Origin: an uncultured Pseudomonas sp.
GTDB taxonomy: Bacteria; Pseudomonadota; Gammaproteobacteria; Pseudomonadales; Pseudomonadaceae
Assembly: GCA_943914515.1 (NCBI GenBank)
Contig: CALUCI010000004.1
Span: 1-64,000, forward strand
Length of the DNA stretch: 64,000 bases
Direction of reading: 5' to 3'
Positions 1 through 8,598 of the stretch are shown here, piece after piece. Position 1 is the first letter of the stretch; every line of letters begins with the position of its first letter. Position numbers and translations under genes: made by a program. The notes under the pieces were generated by a model. It had not been told where the DNA came from and did no database searches. It worked only from the letters and a program-made list of their open reading frames with translations.

Positions 1-304
1 GACTGGTCGGCACGTACAGCGAGTGCACGTACTCGCCGAACTTCATCACCTGCACACCACCTACCGCCACGTCGGCAGAGCGACGCAGCAGGTTGAACAT
101 GCTGACGCGGGTATAGCGGGCGAAACGCTCGTTGATCATTTCCAGGGTCGGCATGCGACCGCGGACAATCCGGTCCTGGCTGGTCAGGTCATAGCTTTTG
201 ACACTGCCAGGTTCGGAGTTGGATTCGGTTTGCACCAGACCATCGTCAACCCCGTGCAACAGGGCGTCGATCTCATCCTGGGACAGCAGGTCCTGCACGG
301 CCAT
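1..304 (-). CDS. fliM: FliM, flagellar motor switch protein (N-terminal part only)
   Basis: The first 101 codons of FliM; the gene runs off the left edge. FliM sits in the cytoplasmic C-ring, binds CheY-P through its extreme N-terminus and sets rotation direction. The N-terminus reads MAVQDLLSQDEIDALLHGVD, the family's conserved start and CheY-binding segment, followed by a flexible linker and the beginning of the middle domain (PTLEMINERFARYTR, SADVAVGG). The ATG lies 10 bases after the fliL stop, so it is co-transcribed with fliL. Identity is certain; only the truncation limits the description. Confidence 0.96.
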   Translation of the reverse strand, partial: MAVQDLLSQDEIDALLHGVDDGLVQTESNSEPGSVKSYDLTSQDRIVRGRMPTLEMINERFARYTRVSMFNLLRRSADVAVGGVQVMKFGEYVHSLYVPTS

Positions 305-313
305 TTTCGGCTC

Positions 314-814
314 CTACTGCAATACGAAATTGGTGAACAGCAACTGGTCCACGACCAGCTTGCCGACTTCCTTCTGCGCCACTTCCTGGACACTGGCTGT
401 GGCCTTCTGGCGCAGCATTTCCTGACCAACCGGCGTCGCCAGCGACTCGAAGGCCTGACCGGAAAAGAGCATGACCAGATTGTTGCGGATCACCGGCATG
501 TGCACTTTCAGGGCATCCAGCGCAGCCTGGTCGCGGGCCTGCATGGTGATGCTCACCTGCATGTAGCGCTGACGGCCGTTCTGGTTGAAGTTCACCACGA
601 AGGCAGGCGACATGGACTCGTAGATCGCCGGTTGCTTGGCACTGGTCGCGGCAGCCGCAGGCTCGGCCTCGGGCTTGCTGTCGGATTTGTGCAGGAAGAA
701 CCAGGTTGCACCCACCGAGAGACCGATCGCCAGCACCAGTGCCAGAACCAACAGCAGGATCAGCTTGAGTTTGCCTTTTGCGGCGGGGTCTTTCACTGCT
801 TCGCTTTTCGCCAT
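314..814 (-). CDS. fliL: FliL, flagellar basal-body-associated protein
   Basis: A 166-residue single-pass inner-membrane protein that forms a ring around the stator and supports torque. A lysine-rich start (MAKSEAVKDPAAKGK) is followed by one transmembrane helix at about residues 17-40, a low-complexity Ala/Glu linker, and a periplasmic stomatin-like domain containing YMQVSITMQARD. Length is normal for Pseudomonas. It is followed 10 bases later by fliM and preceded by a clear sigma-54 promoter at 866-881, so a fliL-fliM operon start is likely here. Confidence 0.96.
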   Translation of the reverse strand: MAKSEAVKDPAAKGKLKLILLLVLALVLAIGLSVGATWFFLHKSDSKPEAEPAAAATSAKQPAIYESMSPAFVVNFNQNGRQRYMQVSITMQARDQAALDALKVHMPVIRNNLVMLFSGQAFESLATPVGQEMLRQKATASVQEVAQKEVGKLVVDQLLFTNFVLQ

Positions 815-865
815 GCCAATAATCCGTCACTCACAGGAGGTTTGTTCCACTATGGCGAGTGGGTG

Positions 866-881
866 AGCAAGTGTTATGCCA
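866..881 (-). promoter_or_regulatory. Sigma-54 (RpoN) promoter of fliL
   Basis: Read on the minus strand the site is TGGCATAACACTTGCT: a -24 element TGGCAT and a -12 element TTGCT with canonical spacing. It lies about 50 bases upstream of the fliL ATG. Class II/III flagellar genes of Pseudomonas are RpoN-dependent, which agrees. Confidence 0.8.
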
Positions 882-977
882 GATCAGCCACGATTGTCGG
901 CAGGGATCTCACGACAGCGGCTGCGCCATTGTCCACGGGAAAGCTCACGGGAAAATGGCGCAGCCGCATGCAGATAC

Positions 978-2285
978 TCAGGCGAAGTAGTCGACCGTAC
1001 TGGAGCCGACCACTGTCTGCTGCTCCACCGCGGCGGTAGCAGCAGCGATCTCGGTGTCGGCACTTTCGGCGTTGCGCCGGCCGGCGACGCCGCTCATTTG
1101 TGGAGAATCGTCCTGCCGCCCGCTCTGCTGCTGACGGGATTGATCGGCAACGTTGACGTCCGGCTGGGCCAGGCCTTGCTGAGAGAACATCTCCCGCAAG
1201 CGGTGGACCTGGCCTTCGAGCGCGTCACGAACACCGGCATGAGCGCTGGTGAAGGTAATTTGCGCGGCCTGGTCCGACGCCAGATTGACGCGAATGTCCA
1301 GACGCCCCAGCTCGGCCGGTTCGAGCTGGATATCCGCCGACTTGAGGCTCTGGCTGGACAGGTACATGACCCGGTTGACCAGACCTTCGGTCCAGCCACC
1401 CTGATTCATCGCCAGCGGCTGATGCAGCGGAGCAGGCGCCACTGCGTTGGCAGTCTTCGGCGTTGCCGCCTGGGTCAGGGCACTGAGGCGGTTGGCAAAG
1501 TCATCCACGCGGGTGTCGCTGCTCGCGCCCTTGAGATCCTTCAGGCCGTCATCGAGCAAGCCGGCGAAGGCCTTGTCGCCGCCCTCCGCCGGTTTGCCGT
1601 CGGCGTCAGCGCCATCCAGCATCTGTGCCAGTGTATTGACGGCAGGCTGTCCGGTCGCCTGGGACGCTGCTTCCGTGGTCGAACCGTTGGTTCGGGCGTG
1701 AGCCGAAGTGGTTCCCTGCGCCTGAGCGTTCTGCTCCAGAGCAAGGCGCAATACCGGCAGGTCGGCCAGCGGGTCAACGTCAGGGTCGAAGGTCTCTTGC
1801 TCGGCCGCCACGGCGGGAACGGTGGCCGCGGCCTGCGCCTGCTGCGCCGCCGCCTGGAGCGCCGGTGAAACGGCCTCGGCCTGGGCCTGGAGCAATTGCG
1901 CACCTTGCGCGGCATCGGTCATCTGCCCCGCCACCAGCGTGGCATCCAGCGACTGGCTGTCGGCATCCGCCGCATCGTCGCTAGCTACAGCAGGATTCTG
2001 CTCGGCGTCGTCAGGCAAGTTATTGCCACTATCGGCAACCTTTGCGCCTTCGTGATCGCCGGTTTTGCCGCTGCCTGCCGCAGGCTTGTCGGCAGGATCC
2101 CGATCACGCACGGACACGTCCGGCTTGCCATCGACCTTGTCGCGCCCCTGTTGCGCATAGACCCGAGAAAAGTCGGCGCCTTTGCCGTCGAGGCTTTGCG
2201 GGGTTTTTTCCTGGACGCTGGCCTGGGCGCGTGAAGCCTTGAAAGCGGCGCCGGTTTGCAGCAATGGGTTTGAAGCGACGGGCAT
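978..2285 (-). CDS. fliK: FliK, flagellar hook-length control protein
   Basis: A 435-residue exported ruler that measures hook length and switches the export gate specificity through FlhB. The first about 270 residues are low complexity (Ala, Gln, Asp), as expected for the unfolded ruler. The conserved C-terminal Flg_hook domain is at about 300-390, with motifs LEPAELGRLDIRVNL and VRDALEGQVHRLREMF. Divergence of the N-terminal part is normal in this family. A sigma-54 promoter lies just upstream (2333-2348). Confidence 0.94.
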   Translation of the reverse strand: MPVASNPLLQTGAAFKASRAQASVQEKTPQSLDGKGADFSRVYAQQGRDKVDGKPDVSVRDRDPADKPAAGSGKTGDHEGAKVADSGNNLPDDAEQNPAVASDDAADADSQSLDATLVAGQMTDAAQGAQLLQAQAEAVSPALQAAAQQAQAAATVPAVAAEQETFDPDVDPLADLPVLRLALEQNAQAQGTTSAHARTNGSTTEAASQATGQPAVNTLAQMLDGADADGKPAEGGDKAFAGLLDDGLKDLKGASSDTRVDDFANRLSALTQAATPKTANAVAPAPLHQPLAMNQGGWTEGLVNRVMYLSSQSLKSADIQLEPAELGRLDIRVNLASDQAAQITFTSAHAGVRDALEGQVHRLREMFSQQGLAQPDVNVADQSRQQQSGRQDDSPQMSGVAGRRNAESADTEIAAATAAVEQQTVVGSSTVDYFA

Positions 2286-2332
2286 GAAAATTCTCCGCTA
2301 CAGAAGCTCGTCATCACGAATAGCGAAGCCTA

Positions 2333-2348
2333 CGCAAAAGTCGAGCCA
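2333..2348 (-). promoter_or_regulatory. Sigma-54 promoter of fliK
   Basis: The minus strand reads TGGCTCGACTTTTGCG, with GG and GC dinucleotides at the right spacing for -24/-12. It lies about 48 bases upstream of the fliK ATG, in the short gap after hptB. Confidence 0.7.
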
Positions 2349-2361
2349 GTTTCCCGCCCGT

Positions 2362-2709
2362 TCACTCAACCTGGAGACGCGCCCACTCGGCCCGGTACAA
2401 CCGGCGAACCGCCTCGAACTCGTGCTCGATCTGAACGAGCAGTTCTTCAATACCGGAAAACGAGCGATGCGCGATCTGTTCTTCCAGCTTCCGACACAAC
2501 TCGGCAAGGCAGATCGCCCCCATGTTGCTGCTGCTGCCCTTGAAGCTGTGAGCCACCAATCCCAGCTCCTCGGCATTGCGGGCATTGCGCAACTGCTCCA
2601 GACGCAGTTCCGAGTCCTTGAGAAAGGCCTGCAGCAGGATCGGGTATTGGCCTTCCATGACGTCCTGAAGCTCGCTCAATACCTGTTGGTCAATATGAAT
2701 ATCGGACAC
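2362..2709 (-). CDS. hptB: HptB, histidine phosphotransfer protein
   Basis: A 115-residue single HPT domain. The phospho-accepting histidine is His54 in the motif AHSFKGSSSNMGA. In P. aeruginosa HptB takes phosphate from several hybrid sensor kinases and passes it to HsbR, steering the switch between swimming and biofilm. The start is GTG, with AGGAG at suitable distance (GATCAAGGAGTGAACAAGTG). It follows hsbR directly, so the hsbA-hsbR-hptB order is that of one signalling operon. Assignment rests on domain plus context. Confidence 0.9.
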   Translation of the reverse strand: MSDIHIDQQVLSELQDVMEGQYPILLQAFLKDSELRLEQLRNARNAEELGLVAHSFKGSSSNMGAICLAELCRKLEEQIAHRSFSGIEELLVQIEHEFEAVRRLYRAEWARLQVE

Positions 2710-2734
2710 TTGTTCACTCCTTGATCAAGCCGGA

Positions 2735-4435
2735 TTATGCCAGAGCGCCCCAGGCAAACTCCACGCACGCACGGCGCCCGCCATCGGTCCATTCGGCGCG
2801 CTGGCTGAGGCGGCGGACGAGGTTCAGTCCGCGACCACTGAGACGCTGTTCTACCTCGGGCGCCTTCACCTTGCTGATATCGAAGCCCCTGCCACTGTCC
2901 TCGACCTCGATGGTGAGCCGCCCTCCTCCTTCACGGGGCTCCACTTTCAGATGGAGCCTGATATGACCACTGCTCAGCTTGCGCAAACGCCGGTCGCGCT
3001 CGCCGTAATAGGCGGAGAACCCCTCCACGTCGCGCTTGAGCGAAGAGTCCAGGCCCAGCACGCCATGCTCCAGCGCATTGGCATACAACTCGCTGAGCAC
3101 GCTGTACAGCGCGCCGTTCTGGCCGCGCAAGCCATGGATCTCCTGCAGAAGCTGCATCAGGTACGGCAGAGGATTGAAGCGCTTGAGGGTCTGGGCGCGG
3201 AACTCGAACGACAGCGAACAATCCAGCGGGCTTGATTGTCCGCTGTCGGAATACATGGTCGGCGCCGACACCAGTTGCCCCGGTGCCACCACGCGGATTT
3301 CAAGCATGCTGACATCATCCCTGGAGCGCCCGCGAAAGCGCTCGAGTGCCCGCAACACATCCTCGAACAGATGCTCGGGCTGGCGGTTTTCGGCAAAAAC
3401 CTGATGCAGGCGCTCGACACCGAACAACTGCTCGTTGTCATCACACGTCTCCACCACGCCATCGGACAGGAGAAACAGACGGTCGCCCAGCGCCAGCGGC
3501 AGCACCTCGGTGCTTTCGTCGAATTGCTCCGGCGGCAGCACACCTAACGGCAGGTGGCGAGAGCCAAGGGATACGGGATTGCCGCCGGCGACCGGCAGTA
3601 AATAGCCATCCGGCATGCCGCCATTCCACACCTCGACCATGCGCCGCTCGAAACTCAGGTTCAGCAGCAGGGCGCAGCAGAACATGTCGACCGGCAGTAT
3701 GCGCTTGAGCTTGGCGTTCATTTCCCTGAGGGTTTCGGCAAGACCATAGCCCTTGGCGGTCATGCCGTAGAACACTTCGGCCAAGGGCATCGCGCCGACT
3801 GCCGCCGGCAGGCCATGGCCGGTGAAGTCACCCAGCAACACATGCATCTCGCCCGTCGGCGTGAAGGCGGCCAGCAACAGGTCACCGTTGAACAGGGCAT
3901 AGGGCGATTGCAGGTAGCGAATATTGGGAGCGCTCAGGCAACCGGCGTGTGCAACCTGGTCGAACACCGCCTTGGCCACCCGCTGCTCGTTGAGCAAGTG
4001 GCTGTGATGCAGGGAAATCTGGTCGCGCTGCTCCAGTACCGTGGCATGCAAACGGCGCAGGCGATCCATGGCCTTGATCTTCGCCGCCAGCACCACTGGC
4101 CGGTAGGGTTTGGCAAGAAAGTCGTCACCCCCGGCCTCAAGGCAACGCACCAGCGCCTCGTCCTCGGTCAGCGAGGTCAGAAAGATGATCGGCACCAGCT
4201 CTTCACCCGCCAGCGCCTTGATCCGCCTCGCGGCCTCGAAGCCATCCATCACCGGCATTACCGCATCGAGCAGAACCAGCTGCGGTCGCTGCACCGAGAA
4301 CAAGGCCACGGCTTCTGCGCCATTGTCGGCGGTGAGCACACGATGCCCCTGCTTGCGCACGATGGTTGCCAGCAGCATACGGTCCGCCGCGCCATCCTCG
4401 GCGATCAGCACGGTAAGAGGATGAAAGCCGTTCAT
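2735..4435 (-). CDS. hsbR: HsbR, response regulator with PP2C/SpoIIE phosphatase and kinase-like domain
   Basis: A 566-residue three-part regulator. An N-terminal receiver has its phospho-acceptor at Asp57 (LLDAVMPVMDGF). A central SpoIIE/PP2C phosphatase carries LLGDFTGHGLPAAVGAMPL and LFLLSDGVVET. A C-terminal RsbW-like HATPase_c domain has the N-box ELYANALEHG and a G-box near EDSGRGFD. In P. aeruginosa the homologue dephosphorylates or phosphorylates the anti-anti-sigma factor HsbA depending on HptB signalling, which in turn titrates FlgM. It lies 8 bases after hsbA. Confidence 0.92.
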   Translation of the reverse strand: MNGFHPLTVLIAEDGAADRMLLATIVRKQGHRVLTADNGAEAVALFSVQRPQLVLLDAVMPVMDGFEAARRIKALAGEELVPIIFLTSLTEDEALVRCLEAGGDDFLAKPYRPVVLAAKIKAMDRLRRLHATVLEQRDQISLHHSHLLNEQRVAKAVFDQVAHAGCLSAPNIRYLQSPYALFNGDLLLAAFTPTGEMHVLLGDFTGHGLPAAVGAMPLAEVFYGMTAKGYGLAETLREMNAKLKRILPVDMFCCALLLNLSFERRMVEVWNGGMPDGYLLPVAGGNPVSLGSRHLPLGVLPPEQFDESTEVLPLALGDRLFLLSDGVVETCDDNEQLFGVERLHQVFAENRQPEHLFEDVLRALERFRGRSRDDVSMLEIRVVAPGQLVSAPTMYSDSGQSSPLDCSLSFEFRAQTLKRFNPLPYLMQLLQEIHGLRGQNGALYSVLSELYANALEHGVLGLDSSLKRDVEGFSAYYGERDRRLRKLSSGHIRLHLKVEPREGGGRLTIEVEDSGRGFDISKVKAPEVEQRLSGRGLNLVRRLSQRAEWTDGGRRACVEFAWGALA

Positions 4436-4443
4436 GACGGCAC

Positions 4444-4749
4444 TCAGTTGATGTCGAAGAGTTTTTGAAAGTTGGAGATCGCGAGAATTTTCTGCACGTC
4501 GGGACTGGTATTGACCAGGCTGATCCGGGATTCCTCGCCACCCTCATGGTCGCGCAGCAACAGCAACATCCCTAGTGCAGAGCTGTCCAGATAGGTTGTT
4601 TCCTTGAGGTCGACCACCACGCTGTCCGCCTTGCCGGGACTGCGTTCGTAGGCCTCGCGAAAGGCCTGGTGACTACCGAAGTCGAAGCGTCCCTTGATCT
4701 GGATCGTGAGCTTTTTTTCACCCTCAGAGAAATCGGACTCGATGGCCAT
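4444..4749 (-). CDS. hsbA: HsbA, STAS-domain anti-sigma factor antagonist
   Basis: A 101-residue STAS protein. The phosphorylatable serine is Ser56 in TTYLDSSALGMLL, the position known in P. aeruginosa HsbA. Unphosphorylated HsbA binds the anti-sigma factor FlgM and frees FliA; the phosphorylated form acts with the diguanylate cyclase HsbD (established for P. aeruginosa). It is the first gene of the hsbA-hsbR-hptB trio, 93 bases after fliJ. Confidence 0.9.
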   Translation of the reverse strand: MAIESDFSEGEKKLTIQIKGRFDFGSHQAFREAYERSPGKADSVVVDLKETTYLDSSALGMLLLLRDHEGGEESRISLVNTSPDVQKILAISNFQKLFDIN

Positions 4750-4842
4750 GTTTGCGCTTCCTTCGAAAATGGCGGGTGCTGACTACTAAGATTTAGCAGC
4801 CCCCACGCAGCCCGGCAAACCATGCCGACCAAACGTCTGGCC

Positions 4843-5295
4843 TCAGAATCGATCCTGTCGCGGCAGACGCTGGGACAGCTCATCGAGCAGTTTCTGCTCG
4901 CGTTTGTCCTCAAGGTAGCGGGCTTCTTCGATGTAGCGCTGGACCAGCTTGCGCAACCCCTCGACCCGCGCGTAGGCCTGCTGCCAGGTGCCCCGGGCAC
5001 TGTTGAGGTTGTTCTCGTGCCAGGTCAGGCTCTGGTGCTGCTGGGCGACGGCAGTGTCGAGTTGCCCCAGGAATCGCTGGTAACCCACCAGCCAGTTGCC
5101 ACTCACGCCCTGCCCGCCACGCTGCATCCACTGCTGCTGATAGTCGGAGCGAAACTGGTCGAGCTCGGCGAGCTTGGCCCTTGCGGTGTTGACCTGCTGC
5201 TGGAATTGCCCAAGGCGCTGTGCAGCCTTGCGCTCGGCCTCTTCGGCCATTTCGACCACCGGGGCCAGACGGGAGGCGCGACTGGGCTGAGCCAT
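4843..5295 (-). CDS. fliJ: FliJ, flagellar export chaperone / ATPase stalk
   Basis: A 150-residue, almost wholly alpha-helical coiled-coil protein, with charged heptads such as AEEAERKAAQRLGQFQQQV and a basic C-terminus. FliJ inserts into the FliI hexamer like the gamma subunit of F1-ATPase and recycles export chaperones. It starts 6 bases after the fliI stop, in the standard fliH-fliI-fliJ order. Confidence 0.93.
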   Translation of the reverse strand: MAQPSRASRLAPVVEMAEEAERKAAQRLGQFQQQVNTARAKLAELDQFRSDYQQQWMQRGGQGVSGNWLVGYQRFLGQLDTAVAQQHQSLTWHENNLNSARGTWQQAYARVEGLRKLVQRYIEEARYLEDKREQKLLDELSQRLPRQDRF

Positions 5296-5301
5296 GCGCT
5301 A

Positions 5302-6660
5302 TCAGCCCGCTGCCAGAGGAGTGAACACGCTCGCCAGATGCTCGCGACTCTGGGCCAGACCGACATTCTCATTGAGACCCTGGCGCAGGAAATGAACGAG
5401 CTTGGGTTGCAGGGAGATCGCCAGGTCGGTTTCCCTGTCGCCACCGGCGACATAGGCACCCACACTGATCAGGTCACGGCTTTGCGAGAGGCGCGACCAC
5501 AGTTGCTTGAATTGCTGGGCCTGGGTCATGTGCTCGGGGGTCACCACCTGCGGCATGACCCGACTGATGGACGCCTCGATGTCGATCGCCGGGTAATGCC
5601 CTTCCTCGGCCAGGCGCCGGGACAACACGATGTGTCCGTCAAGCACACCCCGCGCCGAGTCGGCGATCGGGTCCTGCTGGTCGTCGCCTTCGGACAGAAC
5701 GGTGTAGAACGCAGTGATCGAACCGCCACCGGCTTCACCATTACCCGCGCGCTCCACCAGTTTCGGCAATTTGGCGAATACCGAGGGCGGATAACCCTTG
5801 GTTGCCGGCGGCTCGCCGATGGCCAGGGCGATTTCCCGCTGTGCCTGGGCAAAACGGGTCAGAGAATCCATCAGCAGCAGGACGTTCTTGCCCTTGTCGC
5901 GGAAATACTCGGCAATCCGCGTGCAATACATGGCTGCACGCAAGCGCATCAGCGGCGCATCATCCGCCGGCGAAGCCACGACTACCGAACGCTTGAGGCC
6001 CTCGGCGCCAAGGATATGCTCGATGAACTCCTTGACCTCCCTGCCCCGCTCACCGATCAGGCCGACGACGATGATGTCGGCCTCGGTGAAGCGGGTCATC
6101 ATGCCCAGCAGCACACTCTTGCCGACGCCGGTGCCGGCGAACAACCCAAGGCGCTGGCCGCGGCCGACGGTCAGCAAGCCGTTGATACTGCGAATTCCCA
6201 CGTCCAGCGGCTGGCTGATCGGGTCGCGATTGAGCGGGTTGATGGTGGGGCCGTCCATCGGCACCCAGTCCTCGGCCTTCATGCCGCCCTTGCCATCCAG
6301 CGCCCGACCGGCACCATCCAGCACCCGACCGAGCATGCTCATGCCCATCGGCAGACGACCACTGTCATCCAGCGGAACGACCCGCGCGCCCGGAGCGATC
6401 CCGGCCACGCTGCCAACCGGCATCAAGAACACCCGGCCGCCAGCGAAGCCCATCACTTCAGCCTCGACTTCAACCGGGTGATAACTGTCGTCGTTGATGA
6501 CCAGGCAACGGCTACCAACCGCAGCACGCAGCCCCTCGGCCTCAAGAGTGAGGCCGACCATGCGCAGTAGGCGGCCTTCGACCACGGGCTGGGTCGGCAG
6601 GCTGATGGCATCGGCGTAAGTGCCCAGGCGCTTGCCGAAACTTGTCCGCTCAAGGCGCAT
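5302..6660 (-). CDS. fliI: FliI, flagellum-specific export ATPase
   Basis: A 452-residue AAA-type ATPase related to F1-beta that energises type III export. Walker A is AGTGVGKS at residues 175-182; Walker B ends in KNVLLLMDSLTRFAQAQREI. The start MRLERTSFGKRLGTY was chosen because it matches the family N-terminus; it overlaps the fliH stop by 11 bases. An upstream in-frame start would add 9 unconserved residues. Confidence 0.97.
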   Translation of the reverse strand: MRLERTSFGKRLGTYADAISLPTQPVVEGRLLRMVGLTLEAEGLRAAVGSRCLVINDDSYHPVEVEAEVMGFAGGRVFLMPVGSVAGIAPGARVVPLDDSGRLPMGMSMLGRVLDGAGRALDGKGGMKAEDWVPMDGPTINPLNRDPISQPLDVGIRSINGLLTVGRGQRLGLFAGTGVGKSVLLGMMTRFTEADIIVVGLIGERGREVKEFIEHILGAEGLKRSVVVASPADDAPLMRLRAAMYCTRIAEYFRDKGKNVLLLMDSLTRFAQAQREIALAIGEPPATKGYPPSVFAKLPKLVERAGNGEAGGGSITAFYTVLSEGDDQQDPIADSARGVLDGHIVLSRRLAEEGHYPAIDIEASISRVMPQVVTPEHMTQAQQFKQLWSRLSQSRDLISVGAYVAGGDRETDLAISLQPKLVHFLRQGLNENVGLAQSREHLASVFTPLAAG

Positions 6661-7447
6661 CGCTGGTTTCCACGTCTTCGACCACAACCTTCGGCGGGTC
6701 TTCCAGCTCGATATGCAGATCTGCAGCAGCCGGGTGCAGCCCCTGGTCGTGCAACTGATCGAACAACTGCTTCATGGCCTTTTCAATGCGCGTTTCCACC
6801 GTCGCATCAATCCGGCTATGGGCCGTTTCGATCCAGCAGCCACCAGGCTGCAGGCTGTCGTCCTCGAGCAGGCGCCAGTTCTCTTCATGGCGCTCGCGCA
6901 AGGCCTTGGCCAAGGCAAAATCCTGGGGATTGATATGGATACGGATATTCTCGGCACCCATCGGCAATAGCTTCAGGGCTTCGCGCAGAACGTGGGTGAC
7001 CTGGCTCGAGTCGGTCTTCAGTTCGCGACCGATGACCTCGCGGGCGATATGGCTCACCAGATGGACCAGATGCCGTTCGATTTGCGTGTCCTGCTCGGCT
7101 ATCGGCTCCAGCAGGTTGCCCATCAGTTGCTCAAGGCTTTCCAGCTTGGCGTTCAGCGCCACCTCGGCTTCCTGGCGAACCTTGAGCTGGGTGCTGTGAA
7201 AGCCTTCGCGCTCTCCGGTGGCAAAGCCTTCGTTGTAGGCTTCCTGGCGAATGCTTTCCAGTTCTTCGAGGGTCAGCGGCTGGACTTCCTCCAGCGGCAC
7301 TTCCTCGATTTCTTCGGCGAGCTCCGGTTCAGGCTCGGGTTCAGGCTGCGGCTCGGGCTCGGGATCGAAGCTCGGCAACGCCCAGCGATCGAATCCCTCA
7401 AGATCGCGTGCGCGGATCAGCTCACTCAAATGCTCGTTGGTAGACAT
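6650..7447 (-). CDS. fliH: FliH, flagellar assembly protein / FliI regulator
   Basis: A 265-residue stator-like protein that dimerises, binds FliI and docks the ATPase on FliN. A Pro-Glu-rich linker (alternating PEPEP at about residues 29-43) precedes a long helical region and the conserved C-terminal domain (HLVHLVSHIAREVIGRELK, RIHINPQDFALAKAL). The low-complexity PE repeat is typical of the variable N-terminal part. No gene is seen in the 131 bases upstream towards fliG. Confidence 0.95.
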   Translation of the reverse strand: MSTNEHLSELIRARDLEGFDRWALPSFDPEPEPQPEPEPEPELAEEIEEVPLEEVQPLTLEELESIRQEAYNEGFATGEREGFHSTQLKVRQEAEVALNAKLESLEQLMGNLLEPIAEQDTQIERHLVHLVSHIAREVIGRELKTDSSQVTHVLREALKLLPMGAENIRIHINPQDFALAKALRERHEENWRLLEDDSLQPGGCWIETAHSRIDATVETRIEKAMKQLFDQLHDQGLHPAAADLHIELEDPPKVVVEDVETSDAP

Positions 7448-7578
7448 GATTCGATGCGCTCAAAAGTCGGGTTGCGGATGATTGGGCCAAGGCCAGCGCA
7501 GCATCAGGCCGCCTGGCGAAGCCCCATCGGAATCGGCCGACGCTGCAGTCGAACTGAGCGCCGGCCGCGACCGATGCG

Positions 7579-8598
7579 TCAGATCATCTCTTCGGCACCT
7601 TTGCCACCCAGCACGATTTCGCCGGCTTCGGCCATACGACGGGCGATGGTGAGGATTTCTTTCTGCGCGGTTTCGACATCGCTGACGCGGACCGGGCCTT
7701 TGGCTTCAAGGTCGTCACGCAGCAGCTCGGACGCACGCTTGGACATGTTCTTGAAGACCTTGTCCTTGACCTTCTCGTCCGCGCCCTTGAGCGAAACCAC
7801 CAGGACGTCGGAGGACACTTCGCGCAGCAGCGCCTGGATTCCACGGTCGTCGACATCGGCAAGGTTGTTGAAGACGAACATGAGGTCTTCGATCTGCTCG
7901 GAAAGATCGCCGTCGATCTCGCGAATCGAGTCCATGAGCTGGCCTTCGACCGAACTGTCGAGGAAGTTCATGATGTCTGCAGCACGCTTGATACCGCCCA
8001 GGGTGGTCCGTGCAGCATTCGAGTTGCCGGAGAACTGCTTCTCGAGAATCTGGTTCAGCTCCTTCAATGCCGCTGGCTGCACGGTATTGAGCGACGAAAC
8101 CCGCAGGATGATGTCCAGACGCACCTTGTGGTCGAAGTTGCCCAATACCTCGCCCGCCTGATCCGGATCGAGGTACGCAACGACAATGGCCTGGATCTGC
8201 GGGTGCTCATAACGGATGACGTCGGCGACTGCGCGCGGTTCCATCCATTTCAGGCTGTCCAGACCGCTGGTGTTGCCGCCCAGCAGGATTCGGTCGATCA
8301 GGCCGTTGGCCTTGTCTTCACCCAGGGCCTGGGTGAGCATTTTGCGAATGTAGCCGTCGGAGCCCACGCCAAGGCTGGTCTGGTCGCCGACGATCTCGAC
8401 GAACTCGCTCATGACCTGTTCGACCTGTTCGCGGTGAACGTTGCCCATCTGCGCCATGGCCACGCCGACGCGCTGCACCTCTTTCGGCCCCATGTGGCGC
8501 AGAACCTGCGCCGCATCTGTTTCGCCCAGCGAAAGCAGAAGAATGGCGGCCTTGTCGACCCGGGTCAGTTTGGCGGTAAGGGCTCGATTGTCACTCAT
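7579..8598 (-). CDS. fliG: FliG, flagellar motor switch protein
   Basis: A 339-residue C-ring protein that couples the rotor to the MotAB stator. The N-terminal domain binds FliF, the middle domain contains the EHPQ motif (YEHPQIQAIVVAYL), and the C-terminal torque helix reads DDRGIQALLREVSSDVLVVSLKG within the FliG_C domain. It starts inside the last codons of fliF (8-base overlap), as is usual for fliF-fliG coupling. Confidence 0.98.
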   Translation of the reverse strand: MSDNRALTAKLTRVDKAAILLLSLGETDAAQVLRHMGPKEVQRVGVAMAQMGNVHREQVEQVMSEFVEIVGDQTSLGVGSDGYIRKMLTQALGEDKANGLIDRILLGGNTSGLDSLKWMEPRAVADVIRYEHPQIQAIVVAYLDPDQAGEVLGNFDHKVRLDIILRVSSLNTVQPAALKELNQILEKQFSGNSNAARTTLGGIKRAADIMNFLDSSVEGQLMDSIREIDGDLSEQIEDLMFVFNNLADVDDRGIQALLREVSSDVLVVSLKGADEKVKDKVFKNMSKRASELLRDDLEAKGPVRVSDVETAQKEILTIARRMAEAGEIVLGGKGAEEMI

